Shown one piece after another: positions 16,469 through 26,400 of a DNA stretch of 32,097 nucleotides (position 1 is the stretch's first letter; every line of letters begins with the position of its first letter). The translations under genes were made by a program, and so were the position numbers. The DNA is from Hyphomicrobiales bacterium (GTDB taxonomy: Bacteria > Pseudomonadota > Alphaproteobacteria > Rhizobiales > Beijerinckiaceae): NCBI GenBank assembly GCA_947455025.1, contig CANGLU010000031.1:1-32097 (forward strand), written 5' to 3'. Under the pieces are notes generated by a model. It saw only the letters and a list, made by a program, of their open reading frames with translations, was not told the DNA's origin and searched no databases.

Positions 16469-17473
16469 TCAATCCAATCGAAACTTCGCCAATTCCCGAT
16501 GCTCGCCATGGATGCGCCGTACGGTTCCGGTAATCGAGCGATACACAATCGTCTCTGTCTCAATCACGTCGCCATGAAATCTTACGCCGTGCATGAGGGC
16601 TCCATCGGTGACGCCTGTGGCCGAGACGATCACGTCGTCGGAGGCTAATTCTTCCATATCATATTTGCGTTTTGGATCGGCAACACCCATGCCGCGCGCG
16701 CGGTCGATTTTGGCTTGGGTGTCGAGGATCAGGCGACCTTGCATTTGCCCGCCAACGCAGCGCAATGCGGCGGCTGCCAATACACCTTCCGGCGCGCCGC
16801 CGCTGCCGAGATAGAGATCGATTCCGGTGAAGGATTGCATTGCGGTGAAAATGACGCCTGCCACATCGCCATCCGTAATCAGACGAACGGAAGCTCCCGT
16901 GCTGCGAACCGCTTCGATCAGACCCGCATGGCGCGGACGATCAAGAATAAGGACATTGAGTTCCTCGGGCTTGACGCCTTTGGCTTTGGCAAGCGAGTGA
17001 ATATTGTCGACGGGCATCGCATCAAGATCGACAACGCCTTTGGCGTAGCCCGGACCGATGGCGATTTTGTCCATATAGACGTCGGGCGCGTAGAGCAGCG
17101 AGCCGGCGGGTGCCATGGCCATCACGGCAATTGCGCCGGGCATATCCTTGGCGCACAGCGTCGTGCCTTCTAACGGGTCAACGGCGATATCAACTTTAGG
17201 GCCCGAGCCATTGCCGACTTTTTCACCGATAAAGAGCATCGGCGCTTCATCGCGCTCGCCTTCGCCGATGACGATGCGGCCATCAATGGGAAGTTTGTTG
17301 AGTTCGCGGCGCATCGCGTCGACGGCGGCCTGATCGGCGGCTTTCTCGTTGCCCCGCCCACGCCAACGGGCGGCGGAAACGGCGGCGCGCTCGGTGACGC
17401 GCACAAGCTCCATGGAAAGGATCCGCTCGATAACCTCTTTGGGGTGGACGTGAATGTCGGTATCTTGGGCCAC
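16469..17473 (-). CDS. glpX: Class II fructose-1,6-bisphosphatase
   Basis: The 334-residue cytoplasmic enzyme removes the 1-phosphate of fructose 1,6-bisphosphate in gluconeogenesis; some relatives also act on sedoheptulose bisphosphate. The metal and phosphate motifs are clear: GEGERDEAPML (70-80) and DPLEGTT (99-105), with GSGGAPEG further on. The start is GTG at 17473, preceded by AGGAGAG, a strong ribosome binding site. The homoserine dehydrogenase gene lies 37 bases upstream on the same strand. The hom-glpX neighbourhood is common in rhizobia, where recJ often follows; here recJ lies about 6 kb away on the other strand. Confidence 0.95.
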   Translation of the reverse strand: MAQDTDIHVHPKEVIERILSMELVRVTERAAVSAARWRGRGNEKAADQAAVDAMRRELNKLPIDGRIVIGEGERDEAPMLFIGEKVGNGSGPKVDIAVDPLEGTTLCAKDMPGAIAVMAMAPAGSLLYAPDVYMDKIAIGPGYAKGVVDLDAMPVDNIHSLAKAKGVKPEELNVLILDRPRHAGLIEAVRSTGASVRLITDGDVAGVIFTAMQSFTGIDLYLGSGGAPEGVLAAAALRCVGGQMQGRLILDTQAKIDRARGMGVADPKRKYDMEELASDDVIVSATGVTDGALMHGVRFHGDVIETETIVYRSITGTVRRIHGEHRELAKFRLD

Positions 17474-17510
17474 GGGCGTTCTCTCCTACTCAAAAACAAT
17501 AATCTTCAGC

Positions 17511-18833
17511 TTAACCGCGTTCGATACGGATAAGTTGCGGCGGTTCGGCGATATGACCGTCGGCCATCATCGCATCGAGCGCCCGGCGGATAGCTTCCTC
17601 GGTCGTCGCATAGGTAATGAGCACGACGGGTACCGGTTCACCGGATTTTCCAGCAGGGTCAGCCGCGCGGGAGGCGGGAGGCCGCTTTTGCACAATGCTT
17701 TCGAGCGAAATTGATTGCTCGGCCATGCGGGTTGCAATGCCGGCTGCGGCACCTGGGCGGTCGCGCGCGGCAAGGCGAATATAATAGCCGCCTTCATGCC
17801 GTTGCATCGGTGCGCGTTCTGGCACGGCTAAGGCATTGGACGGAAGGCCCAAAGGCGGAAGCACGATGCCGCGCGCAATGTCGATCAGATCGGACAAGAC
17901 CGATGACGCCGTCGCATTGCCGCCTGCACCGGGGCCAACAAGGGTGAGTTCACCAACGATATCCGCCGCGACATTCACCGCATTGGTAACGCCCATGACC
18001 TGCGCGATGGCCCAATGCTTGGGAACCATTGTGGGGTGAACGCGTTGCTCGATCCCCGTTGAGGTGCGCTCGGCCACGCCTAAAAGCTTGATCCGATAGC
18101 CAAGCTCATCGGCCATGACGAGATCAAGTGGCGCGATGGAGGCGATGCCTTCAACATAGACGGCGTCGGCATCAATCTCAGCGCCAAAAGCGAGGCTTGT
18201 GAGGATGGAGAGTTTGTGAGCCGTGTCAAAGCCACCGACATCAAAGGTCGGATCGGCTTCGGCATAGCCGAGCCGTTGGGCATCTTTCAAACACGCATCG
18301 AATGTGAGACCTTCAAGCTCCATGCGCGAGAGGATGTAATTGCAGGTGCCGTTCAATATGCCGGACACGCGCGACACCGTGTTGCCGGCCAGCGATTCCC
18401 GTAGCGTCTTGATGATCGGAATACCACCGGCCACGGCTGCTTCGAAATTCAGCGCAGCGTGATGCTTCTCGGCCAAAGAGACGAGCGCCGAGCCATGTTT
18501 GGCGAGCAGCGCTTTATTGGCGGTGACGACGTGTTTGCCGGATGACAAAGCGGCTTCAACCGCTGCTTTGGCCGTGCCATCCGCGCCGCCAATCAATTCG
18601 ACGACGCAATCGACGGTGTCGGATGAGGCAAGGGCTACCGGATCATCAAACCAAGCTACGTTTTGCAGATTGATGCCGCGATCGCGCGATTTATCGCGGG
18701 CCGATACGGCTGTAACGGTGATCGAACGGCCGCTGCGGTTTTTGATGGAGGTGTGATTGTCCTGAAGCGCGCGAAACAGAGCAGCGCCGACAGTGCCAAG
18801 GCCTAGTAGTCCAATGCGAAGGGGGGCGGTCAT
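17511..18833 (-). CDS. hom: Homoserine dehydrogenase
   Basis: The 440-residue enzyme reduces aspartate semialdehyde to homoserine, the branch point to threonine and methionine. It has an N-terminal NAD(P)-binding loop GLGTVG (11-16), the NKALLAKHG segment, the catalytic region beginning GGIPIIKTLRESLAGN with GILNGTCNYIL, and a C-terminal ACT domain (about 350-440, starting GGYYIRLAARDRPG) expected to sense threonine. Length fits the ACT-bearing form. It is followed by glpX after 37 bases and preceded by the aminotransferase after 27 bases, all on the minus strand, so the three probably share a transcript. Confidence 0.96.
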   Translation of the reverse strand: MTAPLRIGLLGLGTVGAALFRALQDNHTSIKNRSGRSITVTAVSARDKSRDRGINLQNVAWFDDPVALASSDTVDCVVELIGGADGTAKAAVEAALSSGKHVVTANKALLAKHGSALVSLAEKHHAALNFEAAVAGGIPIIKTLRESLAGNTVSRVSGILNGTCNYILSRMELEGLTFDACLKDAQRLGYAEADPTFDVGGFDTAHKLSILTSLAFGAEIDADAVYVEGIASIAPLDLVMADELGYRIKLLGVAERTSTGIEQRVHPTMVPKHWAIAQVMGVTNAVNVAADIVGELTLVGPGAGGNATASSVLSDLIDIARGIVLPPLGLPSNALAVPERAPMQRHEGGYYIRLAARDRPGAAAGIATRMAEQSISLESIVQKRPPASRAADPAGKSGEPVPVVLITYATTEEAIRRALDAMMADGHIAEPPQLIRIERG

Positions 18834-18860
18834 ATTCAGTTTTGTCTCTTTGCTGGTGAT

Positions 18861-20081
18861 TTAGCCAACGGCTTTTTTAGGAATGACATTGTCCAAAGTG
18901 TGATCCGCCGTTTCTAGGAACCGGCGTATATTACGCGCGGCCTGCCGGATCCGTTGTTCATTTTCGACGATTGCAATTCTAACATGGTCATCGCCATATT
19001 CGCCGAAGCCAATACCGGGTGCGACGGCGACATCGGCTTTCTCGACCAAGAGTTTTGAAAACTCAAGGCTGCCCATGCTGGTAAAGGGTTCCGGAATTTT
19101 AACCCAAGCGAACATGGACGCGCCCGGCGGATCAATATCCCATCCGGCGTGGCCGAAGCTTTCAACGAGCGCATCGCGGCGGTGTTTATAGGTCGCACGC
19201 ATTTCTTTGATGCAGTCATCGGGGCCATTTAAGGCGGCGGTGGCCGCTACTTGAATGGGCGTAAACGCGCCGTAATCGAGATAGGATTTCACCCGCGCAA
19301 GCGACGCGATGAGCTTTTCATTGCCGACCGCAAAGCCCATGCGCCATCCGGCCATCGAGAACGTCTTTGACATGGAGGTAAATTCAACCGTCACATCCAT
19401 GGCGCCTGGAACTTGCAATACTGAGGGGGGCGGATTGGAATCGTCGAAATAGACTTCCGCGTAAGCGAGATCGGAAAGCAGGATAAGCTCGTGCTTTTTG
19501 GCGAATTGGACAAGATCGCGGTAAAAATCGAGCGAGGCGACAAAGGCCGTCGGGTTCGCCGGATAGCACGTCACAAGGGCAATCGGCTTGGGGATCGAAT
19601 GGGCCACCGCGCGCTCAAGCTGGCGGAAAAAGTCTTCATTGGGTTCGGCGGGCACTGAGCGAATCACGCCGCCCGCCATCAAAAATCCGAAAGCATGGAT
19701 CGGATAAGACGGGTTGGGCACCAAAACGACATCGCCGGGCGCGGTAATCGCCTGTGCCATATTGGCAAAGCCCTCTTTGGAGCCGAGCGTCGCAATCACT
19801 TGCGTGTCCGGATTGAGCGTGACGCCAAAGCGGCGCTCATAATAGGCGGCTTGGGCCTTGCGCAGGCCCGGTATGCCACGGGAGGCCGAATAACGGTCGG
19901 TTCTCGGCTTGCCGACGGTTTCGACCAACTTTTCGAGAACATGCTTGGGGGCAGGGAGGTCCGGATTGCCCATGCCCAAATCAATAATATCGGCGCCGCG
20001 GTTGCGCGCTGCCGCTTTAATCCGGTTAACTTGCTCAAAAACATAGGGCGGAAGGCGTTTAATGCGGTGAAAATCGGCCAT
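18861..20081 (-). CDS. AlaC-like class I/II aminotransferase (LL-DAP aminotransferase family)
   Basis: This 406-residue PLP enzyme has the fold type I signature: LGMGNPDLP (35-43), the SYP and NPTA motifs (about 125-127 and 176-179), and the Schiff-base lysine Lys239 in SMSKTFSMAGWRMGF. It resembles the alanine or LL-diaminopimelate aminotransferase-like proteins that precede hom in rhizobia. Glutamate-pyruvate transamination is the most likely activity, but diaminopimelate synthesis cannot be excluded. I use the ATG at 20081 (MADFHRIKRLPPY), where homologues begin; an in-frame TTG at 20099 would add six residues. It is upstream of hom by 27 bases. Confidence 0.9.
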   Translation of the reverse strand: MADFHRIKRLPPYVFEQVNRIKAAARNRGADIIDLGMGNPDLPAPKHVLEKLVETVGKPRTDRYSASRGIPGLRKAQAAYYERRFGVTLNPDTQVIATLGSKEGFANMAQAITAPGDVVLVPNPSYPIHAFGFLMAGGVIRSVPAEPNEDFFRQLERAVAHSIPKPIALVTCYPANPTAFVASLDFYRDLVQFAKKHELILLSDLAYAEVYFDDSNPPPSVLQVPGAMDVTVEFTSMSKTFSMAGWRMGFAVGNEKLIASLARVKSYLDYGAFTPIQVAATAALNGPDDCIKEMRATYKHRRDALVESFGHAGWDIDPPGASMFAWVKIPEPFTSMGSLEFSKLLVEKADVAVAPGIGFGEYGDDHVRIAIVENEQRIRQAARNIRRFLETADHTLDNVIPKKAVG

Positions 20082-20179
20082 TTTCGAAAAACCGTTCAAA
20101 AAATGAGTTAGTGGGTGCGACCGCTTAGCACGGCTTAGCGTCGGATTTACACAAGTTTTTGACGCCTAGACACTAAAAT

Positions 20180-20201
20180 ATTCCTAAATTTTAAAAGGAA
20201 T
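20180..20201 (-). terminator. AT-rich hairpin after the lipoprotein gene
   Basis: ATTCCT (20180-20185) and AGGAAT (20196-20201) form a short stem directly after the stop codon of the lipoprotein gene. On the minus strand it is followed by ATTTTAG. The stem is weak, so termination is only a possibility. Confidence 0.3.
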
Positions 20202-20531
20202 TTATGGAGAAGCACCGGCCGCCGCGGCATTTTTTAGCCGTGTGGCTTCCAAATCATCTTCCATCGCCTTTAATTCTTCAGGCGTCAGTTTCTTGATTTT
20301 CTTCTTCGGATCGGCCGGCGTTACCCCTACCGGCTGGTAGTCGAGCGTGCCCGCTGGCCGTGCTTGTTGGACAAAATCGGCAGCTTTTTCCGGCTCTGTC
20401 GCTAATCCCGCCCAGACTGCGAAGGGCTTGATGGCGGCCATTGGCCCTTGCTCGTCATGCCCCGTTGTTGCGCAACCGGCTAAAGCGAGGCTCGATAAAG
20501 CGAGGATTGATAGGGCTAAGGGGTGTTTCAT
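20202..20531 (-). CDS. Small putative lipoprotein
   Basis: The frame is open from 20627, but the ATG at 20531 gives a textbook lipoprotein: a short basic start (MKHPL), a hydrophobic core and the lipobox LAGC with Cys20 as the lipidation site. The mature part (about 90 residues) is hydrophilic. It contains a Pro/Asp/Lys-rich stretch (PADPKKKIKKLTPEEL) followed by a helical acidic end. It should be anchored to a membrane facing the periplasm. I do not recognise the family. It is divergent from phaC, with 146 bases between the two starts. Confidence 0.75.
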   Translation of the reverse strand: MKHPLALSILALSSLALAGCATTGHDEQGPMAAIKPFAVWAGLATEPEKAADFVQQARPAGTLDYQPVGVTPADPKKKIKKLTPEELKAMEDDLEATRLKNAAAAGASP

Positions 20532-20613
20532 GCTCGTTAAGGCTGCCAGTCCGATTTTTTCGTCTCTTTCGTCTATACGACCAATTTCTTTGTTCGACGA
20601 GCCTTCTTTACGG

Positions 20614-20642
20614 GTTACAGTAAACAAGATCGATCCTATAGT
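20614..20642 (+). promoter_or_regulatory. Sigma70-type promoter for phaC
   Basis: GTTACA (20614-20619), a 17-base spacer and TATAGT (20637-20642) form a sigma70-like promoter 35 bases before the phaC ATG. It lies in the divergent region shared with the lipoprotein gene. Confidence 0.45.
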
Positions 20643-20677
20643 TCACGGCAGGATTGGGGCAGCAGCTGAGGAATCCA

Positions 20678-22495
20678 ATGGCAGACGATAACAAGAAACC
20701 TGTCGCTGATTATCTGACAGCTGGAATCCCTGTACCGAATTATGAAGCATTGGCGAGCAATACGGCGCGGCTGATGGAAGAGCTTGGCCATGCGACGGCT
20801 GCATCCTTAAAGCCGGTGGAAGAAGGGCGCGCCAAACCCGGTGTTTCGGAAGAAGTCAGCGACGTCGTAAAAACGCTTGGACAGGTGGTCGAGACCATTG
20901 CGGCTGATCCGCAGCGATTGATTATGGCGCAGACCACTTTGACCAAAGGGTTCTTGGACCTCTGGACGAATAATTTAAAGCGCATCAACGGCGAGATTGT
21001 TGCGCCGATCGCCGAACCCGATGCGAGCGATAAACGGTTTCGTGATCCGGAATGGACAGAAAATCCGGTCTTTGATTTTGTGAAGCAGGCCTATCTCATC
21101 ACGACGCGTTGGGCGGATGATCTCGTCCAGCAGGCGGACGATATTGATGAGCATACCAAGCACAAAGCGCAATTTTATGTAAGACAATTATCGAGTGCGC
21201 TATCGCCCACAAATTTCGTGGCCACCAATCCAGAGCTGCTACGCACAACGCTTGAGCAAAATGGCGATAATCTGGTGCGCGGTATGCAGATGATGGTTGA
21301 GGATATCAAAGCGGGCAAGGGGACGCTTAAACTCCGCCAGACGGAACCTGGCGATTTTAAAGTTGGGGTTAATCTCGCCACCACGCCGGGCAAAGTTGTG
21401 TTCCGCAATGATCTTATGGAACTGCTGCAATATTCGCCGAGCACGGAGACGGTTTACAAACGCCCGCTTTTGATCGTGCCGCCTTGGATCAATAAATTTT
21501 ATATTCTCGATCTTAATCCGGAAAAGAGCTTTATCCGCTGGGCCGTTTCGCAAGGGCTTACAGTGTTTGTGGTGTCGTGGGTAAATCCGGATGAGGAACA
21601 AGCCAAAAAGAGCTTTGAAGATTATATGCGCGAGGGCATTTTCGCAGCCCTTGATCGCATTGAAAAGATCACGGGTGAAAAAGAAGTCACAGCGATGGGA
21701 TATTGCGTTGGCGGCACGCTTTTATCTGTCGCGCTGTCTTATATGGCAGCTGTTGGTGATAAACGCATTTCGAGCGCTACTTTGCTCACAACGCAAGTCG
21801 ATTTCGAAAATGCCGGTGATTTGAAGGTGTTTGTTGACGAAGAACAGATCAAACAAATCGAAGAAAAGATGGATGTGCGCGGTTATCTCGAAGGAACCAG
21901 CATGGCGTCCGCGTTCAACATGCTGCGTCCGAATGATTTGATTTGGCCTTATGTGGTGAACGTCTATTTAAAAGGCGAGCATCCGTTTCCGTTTGATCTC
22001 CTCTTTTGGAATTCGGATTCAACCCGGATGCCTGCGGCCAATCATTCATTTTATTTGCGCAATTGTTATCTCGATAACAAGCTCTCGGCGGGTCAAATCA
22101 CGATGGGCAATGTGAGGCTGGATTTGTCGCGCGTGACCATGCCGATTTATAATTTAGCGGCCAAAGAAGATCACATCGCACCGGCCAAATCGGTGTTTGT
22201 TGGCTCGAAATATTTTGGTAATAATGTTACCTATGTGATGGGTGGATCAGGCCATATTGCGGGCGTGATCAATCCGGCTAACAAGCCCAAATATCAGTTT
22301 TGGACGGGCGGGCCGCCGGTTGGCCAATTTGAAGACTGGGTAGCCAAGGCCAAAGAGACGCCGGGGTCGTGGTGGCCGCATTGGCTCGAATGGATCGCGG
22401 CGCAGGCCCCTGAAAAGGTGAAGGCGCGTAAACCGGGCGGCACATTAAAGACCCTCGGCGATGCGCCGGGGACGTTTGTGCTGGAACGGTCGTAA
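20678..22495 (+). CDS. phaC: Class I poly(3-hydroxyalkanoate) synthase
   Basis: This 605-residue synthase polymerises hydroxyacyl-CoA, typically 3-hydroxybutyryl-CoA, at the surface of storage granules. The lipase-like box GYCVGG carries the catalytic Cys343; Asp498 (AAKEDH) and His526 (GGSGHIAGV) complete the triad. The N-terminal PhaC domain (about 80-250) and the size are those of class I, which acts without a PhaE or PhaR subunit. The ATG at 20678 is preceded by GAGGA; a TTG at 20654 would extend it without support. No phaA, phaB or phasin gene lies in the window. Confidence 0.96.
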   Translation: MADDNKKPVADYLTAGIPVPNYEALASNTARLMEELGHATAASLKPVEEGRAKPGVSEEVSDVVKTLGQVVETIAADPQRLIMAQTTLTKGFLDLWTNNLKRINGEIVAPIAEPDASDKRFRDPEWTENPVFDFVKQAYLITTRWADDLVQQADDIDEHTKHKAQFYVRQLSSALSPTNFVATNPELLRTTLEQNGDNLVRGMQMMVEDIKAGKGTLKLRQTEPGDFKVGVNLATTPGKVVFRNDLMELLQYSPSTETVYKRPLLIVPPWINKFYILDLNPEKSFIRWAVSQGLTVFVVSWVNPDEEQAKKSFEDYMREGIFAALDRIEKITGEKEVTAMGYCVGGTLLSVALSYMAAVGDKRISSATLLTTQVDFENAGDLKVFVDEEQIKQIEEKMDVRGYLEGTSMASAFNMLRPNDLIWPYVVNVYLKGEHPFPFDLLFWNSDSTRMPAANHSFYLRNCYLDNKLSAGQITMGNVRLDLSRVTMPIYNLAAKEDHIAPAKSVFVGSKYFGNNVTYVMGGSGHIAGVINPANKPKYQFWTGGPPVGQFEDWVAKAKETPGSWWPHWLEWIAAQAPEKVKARKPGGTLKTLGDAPGTFVLERS

Positions 22496-22608
22496 TTCGT
22501 ATAAAATTGCAGCCCTGATGCTCCTTGCTAGGGCTTGCCCAGACGCGCGCAAAGCGTCAGATTGCGTTTGGAAGCAATTACCGCATTTTTGATTTGGGGA
22601 AACGACCG

Positions 22609-23457
22609 ATGAAATTAGTTCGCTTTGGCGCAATGGGCCATGAGAAGCCCGGTTTAGTGGATGCTGACGGCACGATCCGCGACCTTTCTGCTCATATTTC
22701 TGATATTAATGGCGCAACGATCTCGCCTGCTTCGCTTGCGAAATTGAAGGCGATTGATCCGAAGACGCTTCCTGCCGTGCCTGCTGGCACCCGTTTCGGG
22801 TCATGCGTGGCGCGTCCGGGCAATTTCATCGCGGTTGGTCTGAATTATGCCGACCATGCAGCGGAATCGAATCTTCCAGTGCCTGAACAACCCATTTTGT
22901 TCAACAAGGCACCTAATTGCGTCCAAGGCCCCGATGATGTGATCGTCATTCCGAAGGGCTCGGAAAAGACCGATTGGGAAGTCGAGTTGGCCATCGTGAT
23001 CGGCAAGACCGCGCTTTATATCGATGAAAAGGACGCGCTGGATTACGTCGCGGGTTTTTGTATCTGCAATGATATTTCCGAGCGCGCCTTCCAGACGGAG
23101 CGCGGCGGTCAATGGATGAAGGGCAAGGGTTCGCCGACCTTCGGCCCGATTGGCCCATGGCTTGTGACGACGGATGAGGTGAAGGATGTGCAGAATTTGC
23201 ACATGTATCTCGATCTCAACGGTAAGCGCGTGCAGAACGGCAATACCAAGACGATGGTCTTCGGTGCGGCGCATATTGTCGCTTATATCTCGCAATTCAT
23301 GCAGCTTGATCCGGGCGATGTCATCACCACCGGCACGCCTCCAGGTGTTGGCATGGGCATGAAGCCTCCTGTCTATCTGAAGGCTGGCGACACAATGGTT
23401 GTCGGTATTGAAGGTCTGGGTGAGCAGCACCAGACTGTGGAAGCCTATAAAGGCTAA
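22609..23457 (+). CDS. Fumarylacetoacetate hydrolase family protein
   Basis: The 282-residue protein begins at the ATG at 22609 (MKLVRFG), preceded by GGGGAAA; the frame is open further upstream but homologues start here. Family landmarks include VGLNYADHAAE, the metal-binding acidic residues in DWEVELAIVIG, and ITTGTPPGVGMGM near the C terminus. Members cleave or decarboxylate diketo acids. The closest look is to ureidoglycolate lyase or FAHD1-type acylpyruvate hydrolases. Neighbours (phaC upstream after 113 bases, recJ downstream) do not define the substrate. The family is certain, the specific reaction is not. Confidence 0.9.
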   Translation: MKLVRFGAMGHEKPGLVDADGTIRDLSAHISDINGATISPASLAKLKAIDPKTLPAVPAGTRFGSCVARPGNFIAVGLNYADHAAESNLPVPEQPILFNKAPNCVQGPDDVIVIPKGSEKTDWEVELAIVIGKTALYIDEKDALDYVAGFCICNDISERAFQTERGGQWMKGKGSPTFGPIGPWLVTTDEVKDVQNLHMYLDLNGKRVQNGNTKTMVFGAAHIVAYISQFMQLDPGDVITTGTPPGVGMGMKPPVYLKAGDTMVVGIEGLGEQHQTVEAYKG

Positions 23458-23503
23458 GCATTGGCGTTCGACAGGGCAGGGATGACGCAGTAGTTTCGCC
23501 GCT

Positions 23504-25291
23504 ATGAGTCGTCCCTTTCTTGGCGTTGAACGTTCTGTGACCGATCGCGTGTGGCGTGAGCGACTGGATGATACTAGTCGCGGCGTCGCTTTATCGCTCG
23601 TGCAGGAATATGGTCTTGATGACCTTTTAGCCCGCGTCTTGGCGGGGCGCGGCGTGACGACGGCCGAAATTCCCGCCTATCTTGAACCGCGATTGCGGGA
23701 TCTGATGCCCGATCCGTCCACGATGATGGCGATGGATCAAGCGGCGGAGCGCTTGGCGCAAGCGGTTGTGGCGCAAGAGACGGTTGCGATTTTTGGCGAT
23801 TATGACGTTGATGGCGCGTGCTCAGCCGCACTGTTGGCGGGCTTTCTTGATCAGATTGGCGTCAGGCGCCTTATCCATATTCCCGATCGCTTGATTGAAG
23901 GCTATGGCCCGAACAGCGAGGCGATTCGCTCGCTCCATGCGGCGGGCGCCAATCTGCTGGTAACGGTTGATTGCGGAACGACGAGCCACGAACCGATTGA
24001 TGAGGCATCGCGGTTGGGCATGGAGTGTATTGTGCTTGACCATCACCAAGCACCGGTCGATCTGCCTGCGGCCTTTGCCATTGTTAATCCGAACCGTCAG
24101 GATGATTTATCCGGTCTGGGGCATTTATGCGCGGCGGGTGTTGTTTTCATGACTCTTATTGCCGTGACGCGTGTTTTGCGGGCGAAAGGCTTTTGGAAGC
24201 AACGCGGCGGTGAGCCGGATTTGATGGCGTTATTGGATGTGGTCGCGCTCGGTACCGTCGCCGATGTTGTGCCGTTGCGCGGTCTAAACCGTGCCTTTGT
24301 AAGGCAGGGGTTGCAGGTTGCGCGCACCCGCTCGCGGCCCGGCCTTAGGGCGCTCGCCGACATTGCCCGTGTCGACGGGCCGATGACGCCGTTTCATTTG
24401 GGCTTTTTGATCGGGCCAAGGATTAATGCGGGTGGACGCATTGGCGATGCAGCCTTGGGTGCCAAGCTTCTGCTGACCCAAGACGACGGCGAGGCGGCGG
24501 TGCTTGCGACGCGTCTTGATGCGTTGAACAAAGAACGACAAGAAATTGAAGTGGCGATGGTGGCGGAAGCTGAGGCCGAAGCCTTGGCCGCGTTGGGCGT
24601 GCATGAAGACCATGGGAATGTGATTGTAACGGCTTCCGAGCAATGGCATCCGGGCGTTGTCGGTTTAGTGGCAGCACGCCTTAAAGAACGGTTCCGCAGG
24701 CCCGCTTTTGCGATTGCGCTCGATGGTCGTGGAACAGGGACAGGATCGGGTCGCTCCGTTCAAGGGGTTGATTTGGGGCGCGCCGTGCGGGCGGCTGTTG
24801 ACGCGGGGCTCGCGATCAAAGGGGGCGGTCATGCGATGGCCGCGGGCGTTACCCTCCGCGCCGATCAAATCGACGCGCTGCGCGATTTTCTTGAAGTGAG
24901 GTTGGGCGAAGCATCATCGGAGGCGCGGGCCGAGAATGGCTTGGTTGTCGATGGCGCGATCAGTGCGGGTGGCGTTCGACCCTCTGTTATTAGTGAGATT
25001 GATAAAGCCGGGCCTTTTGGCTCCGCGCAGCCCGAGCCGCTCTTCGTATTACCTTCGCATCAGGTGGTGGATGCGGCCCTTGTGGGCTCGCAGCATGTGC
25101 GTGCGCGGTTTCGTTCCGCAGATGGCACTGTGATCGGCGGTATCGCTTTTCGCGCGGCCGGTGGACCGATTGGGGATGCCTTGCTGAAGGGTCGTGGAAC
25201 GGCCCTTCATATCGCGGGCCATTTAACGATTGACCGCTATGGTGGCGGCGAGCGGCCGCAAATCCGGATTGTTGATGTCGCTATTCCTTAG
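23504..25291 (+). CDS. recJ: Single-stranded-DNA-specific exonuclease RecJ
   Basis: The 595-residue 5'-3' exonuclease acts in recombination and mismatch repair. The DHH phosphoesterase motifs are present: FGDYDVDG (97-104), VDCGTT (155-160) and the name-giving LDHH (178-181), followed by GPRINAGGRIGDA. The DHHA1 domain contains GHAMAAGVT, and a C-terminal OB-type domain follows. Length is normal. The gene starts at ATG 23504 without a strong ribosome binding site, 46 bases after the fumarylacetoacetase-family gene, and ends six bases before the convergent transporter gene. Confidence 0.96.
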   Translation: MSRPFLGVERSVTDRVWRERLDDTSRGVALSLVQEYGLDDLLARVLAGRGVTTAEIPAYLEPRLRDLMPDPSTMMAMDQAAERLAQAVVAQETVAIFGDYDVDGACSAALLAGFLDQIGVRRLIHIPDRLIEGYGPNSEAIRSLHAAGANLLVTVDCGTTSHEPIDEASRLGMECIVLDHHQAPVDLPAAFAIVNPNRQDDLSGLGHLCAAGVVFMTLIAVTRVLRAKGFWKQRGGEPDLMALLDVVALGTVADVVPLRGLNRAFVRQGLQVARTRSRPGLRALADIARVDGPMTPFHLGFLIGPRINAGGRIGDAALGAKLLLTQDDGEAAVLATRLDALNKERQEIEVAMVAEAEAEALAALGVHEDHGNVIVTASEQWHPGVVGLVAARLKERFRRPAFAIALDGRGTGTGSGRSVQGVDLGRAVRAAVDAGLAIKGGGHAMAAGVTLRADQIDALRDFLEVRLGEASSEARAENGLVVDGAISAGGVRPSVISEIDKAGPFGSAQPEPLFVLPSHQVVDAALVGSQHVRARFRSADGTVIGGIAFRAAGGPIGDALLKGRGTALHIAGHLTIDRYGGGERPQIRIVDVAIP

Positions 25292-25297
25292 CGCGCG

Positions 25298-26317
25298 CTA
25301 TGCAGACGCGCGGCTGAGTTTTTTGGCTTGGGCTTGTTCGCGGTAAAAAATAAACAGACCTGCCACGACGATAATGCCTGAGCCCGACAAAATGGCCATA
25401 TCGGGCCAATCACCAAAAATCAGAAAGCCGAGCACGACGGCCCATATGATTTGCGAATATTGATAGGGCATAACCACCGAGGCGGGCGCTAATTTCAGCG
25501 AGCGGTTAACGGCGATATGCGCGATCGTTGAAATCACGCCGAGAAGGGCCAGCAATGCGAAATCCGTCAGCGTGGGTGGCACCCAATGCGTGGGCGCGGT
25601 GACGAGCCCAAAGATCAATGCGCCGCCCGCCTGCCATCCGACGAGGACGATGCCTCGTGTGCTGCGCAGATAACGGGTGATGATCATGATTACGGAAAAT
25701 GCCAGGCACCCGGCAATGGCAACGAGCGCGGGAAGGGACAGGCTTGCACTCGACGGACGCATGGCCAAGACAACGCCACCAAAACCGACAAACACGGCAA
25801 TGGCGCGGGGCGCATCGATTTTCTCCCCCAAAAAAGCCCAAGCCAGCGCGGTGACGAAAATCGGTGCGGCCATATAGATGGTAACGAGATCAGCGAGCGG
25901 CATATAGGCAACCGCCCAATAAAAACTGCTGACTTCGGCGGTGGTGATGACGACCCGAATAAGGTTCATGCGCCAATTGGGCGGCATAAGAAGGGTTCGC
26001 CAGCCCTCCCGATAGAAGGACGGCGCAAGGATGATTAATCCTGCCACGCTCCGGATGAGAAGCACTTGGCCGACCGAATAGGTAGAAACCAGCCATTTTC
26101 CCATCACATCATTCGCGACATACATGAAAATGGCCAAAATCATGAGGGCAATGCCCATCGGAATATTTTGCCCCACGAGATTCGGGTGATTCTCGTCCGC
26201 GGCCTCAGGTAGCCCCTCGAGATCTTCGCCGGTTCCAAATGACGGTTCAATGAGCGCGGTATGGGGCTTTTGACCGTTTTGTGGCGCTAAATCGGACTTT
26301 TCCGGGGAAGATGGCAT
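25298..26317 (-). CDS. EamA/DMT-family membrane transporter
   Basis: The 339-residue protein has a hydrophilic N-terminal extension of about 50 residues, then ten hydrophobic segments in two EamA repeats, each with the conserved small-residue pattern (for example PLADLVTIYMAAPIFVT and LAPASVVMPYQYSQIIW). The substrate is unknown. The ATG at 26317 is used; a start at an internal Met near residue 54 would remove the extension. It is convergent with recJ and divergent from the tRNA-Glu gene. Confidence 0.87.
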   Translation of the reverse strand: MPSSPEKSDLAPQNGQKPHTALIEPSFGTGEDLEGLPEAADENHPNLVGQNIPMGIALMILAIFMYVANDVMGKWLVSTYSVGQVLLIRSVAGLIILAPSFYREGWRTLLMPPNWRMNLIRVVITTAEVSSFYWAVAYMPLADLVTIYMAAPIFVTALAWAFLGEKIDAPRAIAVFVGFGGVVLAMRPSSASLSLPALVAIAGCLAFSVIMIITRYLRSTRGIVLVGWQAGGALIFGLVTAPTHWVPPTLTDFALLALLGVISTIAHIAVNRSLKLAPASVVMPYQYSQIIWAVVLGFLIFGDWPDMAILSGSGIIVVAGLFIFYREQAQAKKLSRASA

Positions 26318-26400
26318 GGTTTGGGGATACGCAAGTTGGAGGATTATTGGGAATAATTCATTTTACGGAAGGTTTTTCCGTATCGCTTGTCCGAAGACGC